A stretch of 64,000 nucleotides of DNA from Siphonodentalium dalli (Eukaryota; Mollusca; Scaphopoda; Gadilida; Siphonodentaliidae), in assembly GCA_032622095.1 (NCBI GenBank), contig CP136061.1, positions 67,519,127 through 67,583,126 on the forward strand, read 5' to 3'. Positions within the stretch are counted from its first letter, which is position 1; every line of letters begins with the position of its first letter. Positions 13,931 to 28,270 of the stretch are shown piece by piece. The notes under the pieces were generated by a model. The model worked only from the letters and a program-made list of their open reading frames with translations. It did no database searches and was not told the DNA's origin. Position numbers and translations under genes: made by a program.

Positions 13931-16900
13931 CCGCAAAAATATACCGGAAAAGGACCACACGCAGCTAGAATTTTTATAAATTAGGTCATCACGGACAACC
14001 AAAATTGGGAAATTATGATATTCAATATTTACCCTAGGGTATGAGAAAAGGTCAATTCACAGGCCCCGTTGGGACACATCGGGGAAATAGATGGGCATTA
14101 CTGTGATATCTGGGATATGTATACCGGAAAAGGACCACACGCAGCTAGGCTTTTGATAAATTAGGTCATCACGGACCACCAAAATTGGAAATTTATATGA
14201 TATTCGATTTTTACCCTCGGGTATGAGACAAGGTCAATTCACAGGCCCCGCGGGAGACGCATCGGGGAATAGATGGACATTACTGATATCGGGTATATGT
14301 ATACCGGAAAATGACCACACGTAGCTAGAATTTTGATAATCTAGGTCATCACGGACCCCAAACTTTAGGGAAATTATGATATTCGATATTTGCCGTAGGG
14401 TATGAGACAAGGTCAATTCACAGGCCCCGTGGTGAACATATCGGGACACAGTCGGGCTTTTCTGATACAACTTGGGCACATATACTGGAAAGGGACCCCA
14501 CGCAGCTATGATGTTGATAAACTACGTCATCACGGAACCCAAATAATAGGGAAATTAGGAAATTATTCGATATTTACCCTAGGGTATGAGACATGGTCAA
14601 TTCACACGCCCCCGTGAGGGCCATACCCAGGCACAGTTGGGCTTTTCCGATAAACTTGGGACACATATACCGATAAAGGACCACACGCAGCTAGCCTTTT
14701 GATAAACTAGGTCATCACGGACCCCAACATTTAGGGAAATTATATGATATTCGATATTTACCGTAGGTATGAGACGAGGTCAATTCACAGGCCCCGTGGG
14801 GGGTCATATCGGGGCACAGATGGGCTTTTCTGATGCAGCTGGGCCACATATACCGGAAAAGGACTACACGCAGCTAGGTTTTTGATAAACTAAGTCTTCA
14901 CGGAACCCAAATAATAGGGAGATTATTCGATTAACCCTAGGGTATGAGACATGGTCAACTCACAGGGACACATCGGGGCATGATTGGCCAATACAGATTT
15001 ATCCGGCAAAAATATACCGGAAAAGGACCACACGCAGCTAGGCTTTTGATAAATTAGGTCATCACGGGCCACCAAAATTGGGAAATAATATAATCAATAT
15101 TTACCCTAGCGTATGAGACTAGGTCAATTCAGAGGCCTCGTGGGGCCATATCTGGGCACAGTTGGTCTTCTCTGATATACCTGGGCCACTTATACCAGAA
15201 AGGGACCACACGCAGATAGGCTTTTTATTAACTAGGTCACCACGGAACCCAAATAATAGGTAAATTAGGAAATCATTCGATATTTACCATAGGGTATGAG
15301 ACATGGTCAATTCACAGGCCGCGTGGGGGACTCGTCGGGGCATGATTGGGCATTATTGATTCACCTGGCATATGTATACCGGAAAAGGACCACACGCAGC
15401 TAGGCTTTTGATAATCTAGGTCATAACGGACCTCAAATAATAGGGAAATCATTCGATATTTACCATAGGGAATGATACATGGTCAATTCACAGGCCCCGT
15501 GGGGGACATATCGGGGCATAGGTGGACATCACTGTTATAGCTGGCATATATATGTACCGGAAACGGACCACACGCAGCTAGGATTTTTAATAAATTAGGT
15601 CATCATGCACCACCAAAATCGGGAGAAAATTACATAACATTCTATATTTACCCTCGGGGTATCAGACAAGGTCAATTCACAGGCCCCTTGTGGTCCATTT
15701 CGGTCCGCAGTGGGGCTTTTCTGATATAACTGGCCAATTTATGCAAGAAATAGACCACACAGAGCAAGGATTTTAATAAACTAGGTCATCAAGGAACCCA
15801 ACTAATAGGGAAATTAGGAAATTATTCGATATTTACCCTAGGGTATGAGACATGGTCAATTCACAGGCCCCGTGGGGGACACGTCTGGGCATAGTTGGGC
15901 ATTGCTGATATAACTGGTATATGTATACCGGAAATGGACCACACGCAGCTAGGTTTTTGATAAAATAGATCATCACAGACCCCCAAAAAGTGGGAAATTT
16001 GAAAATTATTCGATATGTGCCCTGAGACAAGGTCAATTCACAGGCCCCGTGTAGGACTTATCAGGGCATGGTTGGTTACTACTGATATATCTGGCATATG
16101 TATACTGCTACAAGACCACACGCAACTAGGCATTTGATAAACTAGGTCATCACGCAACTCAAATAATATGGAAATTGGAAAATTATTCGATATTTACCCT
16201 AGGGTATGAGACAAGGTCAATTCACAGGCCCCCCTGGTGAACATATCGGGGCATTCTGGGACTTATGTTATATACCGGAACAGGACCACACGCAGCTAGG
16301 CTTTTGATAAATTAGGTCATCGCGGAATACCAAAGTAGGGAATTTATATCATATTCGACATTTACCCTAGGGTATGCAAGGTCAATTCCAGGCCCCGTGG
16401 GGGGCACATCGGAACATAGTTGTGCATTGTTGATGTATCTGGCCTATATATAAAGGAATAGGACCACACGCTCCTAGGATTTTGATAAACTAGGTCATCA
16501 CTAGGACCACCAAAATTGAGAAATTATATCATATTCGATATGTGCCCTAGGGTATGAGACACGGTCAGTTCACAGGCCCCGTGGGGGACAGATCGGGGAA
16601 TGGTTGGACATTTCTGATATACCTGGCCCATTTATACCGGAAAAAGACCAGACGCAGTTAAGCTTTTGATAAACAAGGTCACAACGGACCCCAAAAATAG
16701 GGAAATTAGATAATTATTCCTTATTTACTGTAGGTATCAGACAAGGCCAATTCACAGGCCCCGTGGGGGACTCATTTGGGCAGATTCTGGATTTTCTTAT
16801 ATAGCTCGCCCAAATATACCGGAGAAGGACCACAAGCAGCCAGGCTTTTGATAACCTAGGTCATAACGGACCCCACATAATAGGAAAATTAGGAAAAAAT

Positions 16901-17940
16901 AATCGATATTTACCCTAGGGTATGAGACAAGGTCAATTCACAGACCCCGTGGGGACCATATCGATGCACAGTTGGGATTTTCTGATATACCTGGCCCACT
17001 TATACCGGAAAAGGACCACCCGCAGCTAGGCCTTTGATAAAGTAAATCATAGCAGAACTCAAATACATGTAATAGGGAAATTAGAAAATAATTCGATATT
17101 TACCGTAGGGTATGATACAAGGTCATTTCATAGGCCCCGTGAGGGAAACATCGGGGCATGGTTGGGCATTACTTATATATCTGGCATATGTATACCTGAA
17201 AAGGACCACACACAGCTAGGTTTTTGATAACCTGTGTCATAACGGACCCCAAAATAATAGTGAAATTAGGAACAATAATCGATATTTACCTTAGGGTATG
17301 AGACTTGGTCAATTCACATGCCCCGTGAGAGAGGCCATATTGGGGCACAGTTTGGCTTTTCTGATAACGCTTGCCCATTTATATCAGAAAAGGACCTCAC
17401 GCAGCTAGGCTTTTGATAAACTAGGTCATTACGCAACCCAAATAATAGGGAAATAAGGAAATTATTAGATGTTTACCCTAGGGTTTGAGACATGGTCAAT
17501 TCACAGGCCCCATGGGGACACATCGGGGAATAGATGGGCATTCATATTACATCTGGCATATATATACCGGAAAATGACCACACGCAGCTAGGATTTCAGT
17601 TTGATAAATTAGGTCATCACGGACCACCAACATTGGGAAATTATATGATATTCGATATTTACCCAAGGGTATGAGACAAGGCCATTTCACAAGCCCTGTG
17701 GGCGCCACATCGGGGCACAGTTGGGCTTTTCTGATATACCTGATCCACGTATACCGGAAAGTGACCACACACACCAATTGGGAAATATGATAATTAGTCG
17801 ATATATACCCTAGCATGGTCACCCACAGACCCCGTGTGGACACATCGGAGCATTGTTGTGCATTACTGATATATCTGGCATATGTATACCGTAAAAGGAC
17901 CACAGGCAGCTAGGCTTTTGATAAACTAAAACAGGGAAAT
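13931..17940 (+). repeat. Satellite array, left arm, about 180-bp monomers
   Basis: About 22 head-to-tail monomers. The landmark GACCACACGCAGCTAG occurs at 13953, 14133 and 14313 (steps of 180) and continues with drift. Other monomer landmarks are CCCTAGGGTATGAGAC, AAGGTCAATTCACAGGCC, TATACCGGAAAAGG and TAGGTCATCACGGACC. Copies are moderately diverged with indels and no obvious higher-order period. Open frames inside are repeat-derived. Confidence 0.95.
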
Positions 17941-18056
17941 TAGATAATATTAACTAAGCTTTTTGTAAACTAGTTTTAATGTAATCAGGACACTTTTGTT
18001 TCCGTTGTTCAATTGCAACCATGATAGGTGTGACCAATAACCAATATATGAACGGA
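17941..18056. repeat. Orientation switch inside the satellite
   Basis: About 115 bases that do not resemble the monomer separate the left arm from the right arm, whose monomers are reverse complements of those on the left (TGACCTTGTCTCATACCC, TAGCTGCGTGTGGTCC). The whole array is therefore a giant imperfect inverted repeat with a short spacer. Confidence 0.9.
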
Positions 18057-21000
18057 ATTGACCATGTCTCATACACTAGGGTAAATATCGAATAATTTCC
18101 TAATTTCCCTATTATTTAGGTTCCGTGATGACGTAGTTTATCAACAGCCTAGCTGCGTGTTGTCCTTTCCGGTATATGTGGCTCAGGCGTATCAGAAAAT
18201 GCCAACTGTGCCCGATATGGCCCCCACGGGGCCTGTGAATTGACCTTGTCTCATACCCTAGGGTAAATATCGAATATCATATAATTTCCCTAAAGTTTGG
18301 GGTCCGTGATGACCTAGATTATCAAAATTCTAGCTGCGTGTGGTAATTTTCCGGTATACATATACCAGATATCACAGTAATGCCCATCTATTCCCCGATA
18401 TGTCACCCACGGGGCATGTGAAATGACCTTGTCTCATACCCTAGGGTAAATATCGAATATCATATAATTTCCCTACATATTGGAGTCTGTGATGACCTAG
18501 TTTATCAATAGGCTAGCTGCGTGTGGTCCTTTTCCGGTATATGTGGCCCAAGTATATCAGAAAAGCCCATATGTGCCCCGATATGGCCCCCACGCGGCCT
18601 GTGAATTTACCTTGTCTCCTATCTAGGGTAAATATCGAATATCATATAATTTCCCTAAATGATGGGGACCGTGATGACCTAGTTTATCAAAAGACTAGCT
18701 GCGTCTGGTCCTTTTCCGGTATATGTGGCCCAGGTATGTCGGAAAAGCCCAACTGTGCCAGGGTATGTCCCCCACGGGGCCTGTGAATTGACCTTGTCTA
18801 ATACTCTAGGGTAAATATTGAATATCATATAATTTCCCAACTTTGGTGGTCCGTGATGACCTAATTTATCAAAATTCTAGCTGCTTGTGGTTATATTTTT
18901 GCCGGATAAATCTGTATTGGCCAATCATGTCCTGATATGGCCCCCACGGGGCCTGTGAAATGACCGTGATGACCTAGATTATCAAAATTCTAGCTGCGTG
19001 ATTCATTTTCCGGCATACATATACCAGATATCACAGTAATGCCCATCTATTCCCCGATGTGTCCCCCACGGCGCCTATAAATTGACCTTGTCTCATACCC
19101 TAGGGTAAAAATCGAATATCATATAATTTCCCAATTTTGGTGGTCCGTGATGACCTAATTTATCAAAATCCTAGCTGCGTGCGGTCCTTTTCCGGTATAG
19201 TTGTGCCGGATAAATTTGTAATGCCCAATCATGCCCCGATGTGTCCCTCACGTCTCATACCCTAATGTAAGTATCGAGTAATTTCCTAATTTCCCTATTA
19301 TTTGGGTTCCGTGATGACCTAGTTTATCAAAAGACTAGCTGCGTGTGGTCCTTTTCCGGTATATTTGGCCCAGGTATATCGGAAAAGCCCAACTATGCCC
19401 CGATATGGCCGCCACGGGGCCTGTGAAATGACCTTGTCTCATACCGTAGGTTAAATATCGAATATAATAATTTCCCAAATTTGGTGGTCCGTGATCACAT
19501 AAGTTATCAAAAGCCAAGCTGCGTGTATCCCTTTCCGGTATACATATGCCAGATATCACAGTAATGCCCATCTATTCGGCGATGTATCTCCACGGGGCCT
19601 GTGAATTGACCATGTCTCATACCCTAGGGCAAATATCGAATAATTTCCTAATTTCCCTATTATTTGGGTTCCGTGACGACCTAGTTTATCAAAAGCCTAG
19701 CTGCTTGTGAACTTTTCCAGTATATGTGGCCCAGTTATATCAGAAAAGCCCAACTTTGCCCCGATATGGCGCCCGAGGGGCCTGTGAATTGACCTTGTCT
19801 CATACCCTAGGGTAAATATCGAATATCATATAATTTCCCTAAAGTTTGGGGTCCGTGATGACCTAGATTATCAAAATCCTAGCTGCATGTGGTCCTTTTC
19901 CGGTATACATATACCAGATATCACAGTAATGCCCATCTATTCCCCGATGTGTCCCCCACGGGGCCTCTGAATTGACCTTGTCTCATACCCTAGGGTAAAT
20001 ATTGAATATCATATAATTTCCCAATTTTGGTTGTCCGTGATGACCTAATTTATCAAAATTCTAGTTGCGTGTGGTTCTTTTCCGGTATATTTTTGCCAGA
20101 TAAATCTATATTGGCCAATCATGCCCCGATGTGTCCCTTACGGGACCTGTGAATTGACCATGTCTCATACACTAGCGTAAATATCGAATGATTTCCTAAT
20201 TTCCCTATTATTTGGGTTCCGTGATGACGTAGTTTATCAAAAGCCTAGCTGCCTGTGGTCCTTTTCCGGTATATATGGCCCATGTATATCAGAAAAGCCC
20301 ATTTGTGCCCAGATATGGCCCCCATGGGGGTCTGAAAATTGACCTTGTCTCATACCTACGGTAAATATCGAATTTGATATAATTTCCCTAAATTTTGGGG
20401 TCCGTGATGACCTAGTTTATCAAAAGGCTAGCTGCCTGTGGTCCTTTTCCGATATATGTGGCCCAGGTTTATCGGAAAAGCCCAACTGTACCTGGGTATG
20501 GCCTCCACGGGGCCTGTGAATTGACCATGTATCATACACTAGGGTAAATATCGAATAATTTCCTAATTTCCCTATTATTTGGGTTCCGTGATGACGTAGT
20601 TTATCAAAAGCCTAGCTGCCTGTGGTCCTTTTCCGGTATATGTGGCCCAGTTATATCAGAAAAGCCCAACTGTGCCCCGATATGGCCCCACGGGGCCTGT
20701 GAATTGACCTTGTCTCATACCCTAGGGTAAATATCGAATATCATATAATTTCCCTAAAGTTTGAGGTCCGTGATGACCTAGATTATCAAAATTCTAGCTG
20801 CCTGTGGTAATTTTACGGTATACATATACCAGATATCACACTAATGCCCATCTATTCCCGATTTGTCTCCCACGGGGCCTGTGAATTAACCCTGTCTCAT
20901 ACCCTAGGTTAAAAATCGAATATCATATAATTTCCCAAATTTGGTGGTCCCTGATGACCTAATTTATCAAAATCCTAGCTGCGTGTGGTCCTTTTCCGGT

Positions 21001-24000
21001 ATAGATATGCCAGATATCACAGTAATGCCCATCTATTCCCCGATGTGTCCCCCACGGGGCCTCTGAATTGACCTTGTCTCATACCCTAGGGTAAATATTG
21101 AATATCATATAATTTCCAAATTTTGGTTGTCCGTGATGACCTAATTTATCAAAATTCTAGCTGCGTGTGGTTCTTTTCCGGTATATTTTTGCCAGATAAA
21201 TCTATATTGGCCAATCATGCCCCGTCGTGTCCCTTACGGGACCTGTATATTGACCATGTCTCATACACTATGGTCAATATCGAATGATTTCCTAATTTCC
21301 CTATTATTTGGGTTCCGTGATGACGTAGTTTATCAAAAGCCTAGCTGCCTGTGGTCCTTTTCCGGTATATATGGCCCATGTATATCAGAAAAGCCCAGTT
21401 GTGCCCCGATATGGCCCCCATGGGGGTCTGTAAATTGACCTTGTCTCATACCTAGGGTAAATATCGAATTTGATATAATTTCCCTAAATTTTGGGGTCCG
21501 TGATGACCTAGTTTATCAAAAGGCTAGCTGCCTGTGGTCCTTTTCCGATATATGTGGCCCAGGTTTATCGGAAAAGCCCAATTGTACCTGGGTATGGTCT
21601 CCACGGGGCCTGTGAATTGACCATGTCTCATACACTAGGGTAAATATCGAATAATTTCCTAATTTCCCTATTATTTGGGTTCCGTGATGACGTAGTTTAT
21701 CAAAAGCCTAGCTGCCTGTGGTCCTTTTCCGGTATATGTGGCCCAGTTATATCAGAAAAGCCCAACTGTGCCCCGATATGGCCCCACGGGGCCTGTGAAT
21801 TGACCTTGTCTCATATCCTAGGGTAAATATCGAATATCATATAATTTCCCTAAAGTTTGAGGTCCGTGATGACCTAGATTATCAAAATTCTAGCTGCCTG
21901 TGGTAATTTTACGGTATACATATACCAGATATCACAGTAATGCCCATCTATTCCCGATTTGTCTCCCACGGGGCCTGTGAATTAACCCTGTCTCATACCC
22001 TAGGTTAAAAATCGAATATCATATAATTTCCCAAATTTGGTGGTCCCTGATGACCTAATTTATCAAAATTCTAGCTGCGTGTGGTCCTTTTCCGGTATAG
22101 ATATGCCAGATATCACAGTAATGCCCATCTATTCCCCGATGTGTCCCCCACGGGGCCTCTGAATTGACCTTGTCTCATACCCTAGGGTAAATATTGAATA
22201 TCATATAATTTTCAAATTTTGGTTGTCCGTGATGACCTAATTTATCAAAATTCTAGCTGCGTGTGGTTCTTTTCCGGTATATTTTTGCCAGATAAATCTA
22301 TATTGGCCAATCATGCCCCGTCGTGTCCCTTACGGGACCTGTATATTGACCATGTCTCATACTCTAGGGTCAATATCGAATGATTTCCTAATTTCCCTAT
22401 TATTTGGGTTCCGTGATGACGTAGTTTATCAAAAGCCTAGCTGCCTGTGGTCCTTTTCCGGTATATATGGCCCATGTATATCAGAAAAGCCCAGTTGTGC
22501 CCCGATATGGCCCCCATGGGGGTCTGTAAATTGACCTTGTCTCATACCTAGGGTAAATATCGAATTTGATATAATTTCCCTAAATTTTGGGGTCCGTGAT
22601 GACCTAGTTTATCAAAAGGCTAGCTGCCTGTGGTCCTTTTCCGATATATGTGGCCCAGATTTATCGGAAAAGCCCAATTGTACCTGGGTATGGCCTCCAC
22701 GGGGCCTGTGAATTGACCATGTCTCATACACTAGGGTAAATATCGAATAATTTCATAATTTCCCTATTATTTGGGTTCCGTGATGACGTAGTTTATCAAA
22801 AGCCTAGCTGCCTGTGGTCCTTTTCCGGTATATGTGGCCCAGTTATATCAGAAAAGCCCAACTGTGCCCCGATATGGCCCCACGGGGCCTGTGAATTGAC
22901 CTTGTCTCATATCCTAGGGTAAATATCGAATATCATATAATTTCCCTAAAGTTTGAGGTCCGTGATGACCTAGATTATCAAAATTCTAGCTGCCTGTGGT
23001 AATTTTACGGTATACATATACCAGATATCACAGTAATGCCCATCTATTCCCGATTTGTCTCCCACGGGGCCTGTGAATTAACCCTGTCTCATACCCTAGG
23101 TTAAAAATCGAATATCATATAATTTCCCAAATTTGGTGGTCCCTGATGACCTAATTTATCAAAATCCTAGCTGCGTGTGGTCCTTTTCCGGTATAGATAT
23201 GCCAGATATCACAGTAATGCCCATCTATTCCCCGATGTGTCCCCCACGGGGCCTCTGAATTGACCTTGTCTCATACCCTAGGGTAAATATTGAATATCAT
23301 ATAATTTCCAAATTTTGGTTGTCCGTGATGACCTAATTTATCAAAATTCTAGCTGCGTGTGGTTCTTTTCCGGTATATTTTTGCCAGATAAATCTATATT
23401 GGCCAATCATGCCCCGTCGTGTCCCTTACGGGACCTGTATATTGACCATGTCTCATACACTAGGGTCAATATCGAATGATTTCCTAATTTCCCTATTATT
23501 TGGGTTCCGTGATGACGTAGTTTATCAAAAGCCTAGCTGCCTGTGGTCCTTTTCCGGTATATATGGCCCATGTATATCAGAAAAGCCCAGTTGTGCCCCG
23601 ATATGGCCCCCATGGGGGTCTGTAAATTGACCTTGTCTCATACCTAGGGTAAATATCGAATTTGATATAATTTCCCTAAATTTTGGGGTCCGTGATGACC
23701 TAGTTTATCAAAAGGCTAGCTGCCTGTGGTCCTTTTCCGATATATGTGGCCCAGGTTTATCGGAAAAGCCCAATTGTACCTGGGTATGGCCTCCACGGGG
23801 CCTGTGAATTGACCATGTCTCATACACTAGGGTAAATATCGAATAATTTCATAATTTCCCTATTATTTGGGTTCCGTGATGACGTAGTTTATCAAAAGCC
23901 TAGCTGCCTGTGGTCCTTTTCCGGTATAGATATGCCAGATATCACAGTAATGCCCATCCATTCCCCGATGTGTCCCCCACGGGGCCTCTGAATTGACCTT

Positions 24001-27000
24001 GTCTCATACCCTAGGGTAAATATTGAATATCATATAATTTCCCAATTTTGGTTGTCCGTGATGACCTAATTTATCAAAATTCTAGCTGCGTGTGGTTCTT
24101 TTCCGGTATATTTTTGCCAGATAAATCTATATTGGCCAATCATGCCCCGATGTGTCCCTTACGGGACCTGTGAATTGACCATGTCTCATACACTAGGGTA
24201 AATATCGAATGATTTCCTAATTTCCCTATTATTTGGGTTCCGTGATGACGTAGTTTATCAAAAGCCTAGCTGCCTGTGGTCCTATTCCGGTATATATGGC
24301 CCATGTATATCAGAAAAGCCCATTTGTGCCCCGATATGGCCCCATGGGGGTCTGTAAATTGACCTTGTCTCATACCTACGGTAAATATCGAATTTGATAT
24401 AATTTCCCTAAATTTTGGGGTCCGTGATGACCTAGTTTATCAAAAGGCTAGCTGCCTGTGGTCCTTTTCCGATATATGTGGCCCAGGTTTATCGGAAAAC
24501 CCCAATTGTACCTTGGTATGGCCTCCACGTGGCCTGTGAATTGACCATGTCTCATACACTAGGGTAAATATCGAATAATTTCCTAATTTCCCTATTATTT
24601 GGGTTCCGTGATGACGTAGTTTATCAAAAGCCTAGCTGCCTGTAGTCCTTTTCCGGTATATGTGGCCCAGTTATATCAGAAAAGCCCAACTGTGCCCCGA
24701 TATGGCCCCACGGGGCCTGTGAAATGACCTTGTCTCATACCCTAGGGTAAATATAGAATATCATATAATTTCCCTAAAGTTTGGGGTCCGTGATGACCTA
24801 GATTATCAAAATTCTAGCTTCCTGTGGTAATTTTACGGTATACATATACCAGATATCACAGTAATGCCCATCTATTCCCGATTTGTCTCCCACGGGGCCT
24901 GTGAATTAACCCTGTCTCATACCCTAGGTTAAAAATCGAATATCATATAATTTCCCAAATTTGGTGGTCCCTGATGACCTAATTTATCAAAATCCTAGCT
25001 GCGTGTGGTCCTTTTCCGGTATAGATATGCCAGATATCACAGTAATGCCCATCTATTCCCCGATGTGTCCCCCACGGGGCCTCTGAATTGACCTTGTCTC
25101 ATACCCTAGGGTAAATATTAAATATCATATAATTTCCAAATTTTGGTTGTCCGTGATGACCTAATTTATCAAAATTCTAGCTGCGTGTGGTTCTTTTCCG
25201 GTATATTTTTGCCAGATAAATCTATATTGGCCAATCATGCCCCGATGTGTCCCTTACGGGACCTGTAAATTGACCATGTCTCATACACTAGGGTCAATAT
25301 CGAATTATTTCCTAATTTCCCTATTATTTGGGTTCCGTGATGACGTAGTTTATCAAAAGCCTAGCTGCCTGTGGTCCTTTTCCGGTATATATGGCCCATG
25401 TATATCAGAAAAGCCCAGTTGTGCCCCGATATGGCCCCCATGGGGGTCTGTAAATTTACCTTGTCTCATACCTACGGTAAATATCGAATTTGATATAATT
25501 TCCCTAAATTTTGGGGTCCGTGATGACCTAGTTTATCAAAAGGCTAGCTGCCTGTGGTCCTTTTCCGATATATGTGGCCCAGGTTTATCGGAAAAAGCCC
25601 AACTGTACCTGGGTATGGCCTCCACGGGGCCTGTGAATTGACCATGTCTCATACCCTAGGGTAAATATCGAATAATTTCCTAATTTCCCTATTATTTGGG
25701 TTCCGTGATGACGTAGTTTATCAAAAGCCTAGCTGCCAGTGGTCCTTTTCCGGTATATGTGGCCCAGTTATATCATAAAAGACCAACTGTGCCCCGATAT
25801 GGCCCCACGGGGCCTGTGAATTGACCTTGTCTCATACCCTAGGGTAAATATCGAATATCATATAATTTCCCTAAAGTTTGGGGTCCGTGATGACCTAGAT
25901 TATCATAGTCTAGCTGCCTGTGGTAATTTTACGGTATACATATACCAGATATCACAGTAATGCCCATCTATTCCCAGATGTGTCCCATAACGGGGCCTGT
26001 GAATTGACCTTCTCTCATACCCTACGGTAAAAATCGAATATCATATACTTTCCCAATTTTGGTGGTCCGTGATGACCAAAATTTATCAAAATTCTAGCTG
26101 TGTGTGGTCCTTTTCTGGTATACATATGCCAGATATCACAATAATGCCAATCTATTCCCCGATGTGTCCCCCACGGGGCCTGTGAATTAACCTTGTCTCA
26201 TACCCGATTGTAAATATTGAATATCATATCATTTCCCAATTTTGGTTGTCCGTGATGACCTAATTTATAAAAATTCTAGCTGCTTGTGGTCCTATATTTT
26301 TGCCGGATGCATCTGTATTGGCCAATCATGCCCCGATATGGCCCCCACGGGGCCTGTGAAATGACATTGTCTCATACCCTAGGGTAAATATCGAATATCA
26401 TAATTTCCCAAATTTGGTGGTCCGTGATGACCTAAGTTATCAAAAGCCAAGCTGCGTGTATTCTTTTCCGGTATGCATATGCCAGATATCACAGTAATGC
26501 CCATCTATTCCGCTATGTATCCCAACGGGGCCTGTGAATTGACCATGTCTCATACCCGAGGGCAAATATAGAATAATTTCCTAATTTCCCTAGCTGCTTG
26601 TGGCCCTTTTCCAGTATATGTGGCCCAGGTATATCAGAAAAGCCCAACTGTGCCCCGATATGGCCCCACGGGGCCTGTGCAATGACCTTGTCTCATAGCC
26701 CTAGGGTAAATATCGAATATCATATAATTTCCCAATTTTGGTGGTCCGTGATGCCCTAATATTTCAAAATTCTGGCTGCGTGTGGTCCTTTTCCGGTATA
26801 CATATGCTAGATATCACTGTAAAGCCCATCTATTACCAGATGTGTCCCCCACGGGGCCTGTGAATTGGCCATGTCTCATACCCGAGGGTAAATATCGAAT
26901 AGTTTTCCAATTTCCCTATTATTTGGGATCCGTGATGACCTAGTTTATCAAAGGCTAGCTGCGTGTGGTCCTTTTCCGGTATAAGTGGCCCAGGTATAGC

Positions 27001-27050
27001 ACAAATATGTCCCCAGATATCCCCACGGGGCATGTGTCGTACCCTTGGGT
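18057..27050 (-). repeat. Satellite array, right arm, inverted, with higher-order repeats
   Basis: About 49 monomers of about 183 bp in reverse orientation to the left arm. Between 20121 and 26328 they form higher-order units of six monomers. The landmark ATGCCCCG(A/T) following TTGGCCAATC occurs at 20121, 21217, 22313, 23409, 24142, 25237 and 26328, so the step is 1095-1096 bp except one 733-bp step. Units 21217-22312 and 22313-23408 are nearly identical whereas monomers within a unit are clearly diverged, the hallmark of higher-order satellite such as centromeric DNA. Open frames of 73-134 codons recur with the unit and are not genes. Confidence 0.95.
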
Positions 27051-27059
27051 AAATATCCA

Positions 27060-28150
27060 ATAGTATCTACTTTGCCAAGTTCAGGGTTCCCGGAATCCGT
27101 GATGACACACTTTAGCAGAAAGCCTTGCGATCTCTCTATGTGCTTACGTTGGACTAATGCGCTGTGTACCGCACTAACTGAACCATCCGTCTGGAACGTT
27201 GTGCAACCCATAGCTATCACAATTAGAACCGCATACGCTGAAACAAACTCGCCCAGATACACGAATCAGAATACCTCCCATTGTCTGATCCACGCATTAG
27301 AACCTGTCATGTTTGAATCAAGACGATTCTTCGAATGGTTGCTCATGTTAGCCTAATGTTCAATGCTTTTGCGAACTTGACCAGATACACGAATCTGATT
27401 GCAATTCCTCTACTTCCTAATGTCGGTCAAATGCGCAATACACCTCACCATTCGGATAGTCTTCCAGAACGGTTGTGCAAACGTGCACCTTTCGCGATTA
27501 GACCCGTCTGCTCTGATAAGCTTGCCCAGGAACACGAATCGAATTGTTATCCATGTGTGTGATCCATACATTATAACGTTTATCGCGATTGGTACGCTTG
27601 GCGGTTTGAATTATGTTGGTCAAATGCGCAAAGCCCTGTCAAACTTGACCAGATACACGAATAACATAAACTATTGCGCACTGCACCTAACCAACTGGGC
27701 ATATGGTTAATCCCATACAAATTACTTTACGTGGGTCAAATGCGCAAAGTTCAGCCAAACTTGAACAGATACACGGATAAGATAAACTATTGCGCAATAC
27801 ACCTAACCAACCGAGACACCGTCCCATTTGATTAGTTCAATACAATTTACTTTCCTTTTGTCAAATGCGCAAATTTCTGTCAAACTTGACACCGCCCTCA
27901 TATGGCTAGTCCCATACAATATAATGTACGTTTGTCAAATATACAAAGTTCTGCCAAACTTGTCCAGATACACGAATAAGGTAAACTGTTGCGCAATGCA
28001 ACTAACAAACAGAGACACCGCCCTCATATGGTTAGTCCCATGCAATTACTGTACGTTGGTCATATGCGCAAACTTCTGCCAAACTTGCCCAGATACACGA
28101 ATAATGTAAACTGTTGCGCAATGCACATAACCAACTGAGACACCGCCCAA
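27060..28150 (+). repeat. Second tandem repeat, about 115-145-bp units
   Basis: CCAGATACACGAAT-type landmarks occur at about 27381, 27649, 27765, 27963 and 28089, with linked phrases GTCAAATGCGCAAA, AACTGTTGCGCAATGCA and GGTTAGTCCCATACAATTAC. Spacing is irregular because of deletions. A single unit of the same repeat lies at the left border of the satellite (13866-13930). Confidence 0.8.
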
Positions 28151-28214
28151 AATGTCCCCACAAATTACTGTATATAGTTATGATCCAAATTGTATATGTT
28201 AATTGCTGTGTAGA

Positions 28215-28215
<1 letters not shown>

Positions 28216-28270
<55 letters not shown>

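Noticed and set aside
21217-25641. Recurring open frames of 73-134 codons (starting MPR(R/C)VPYGTC) at 1096-bp spacing
   Set aside because: They lie wholly in higher-order satellite units and repeat with the unit; no conserved domain and no independent codon signal.
13931-27050. CRISPR array or centromere-protein B box in the tandem repeats
   Set aside because: Monomers are about 180 bp, contiguous and without spacers, so not CRISPR. I looked for the CENP-B box pattern (TTCG....A..CGGG) and saw no match in the monomer.
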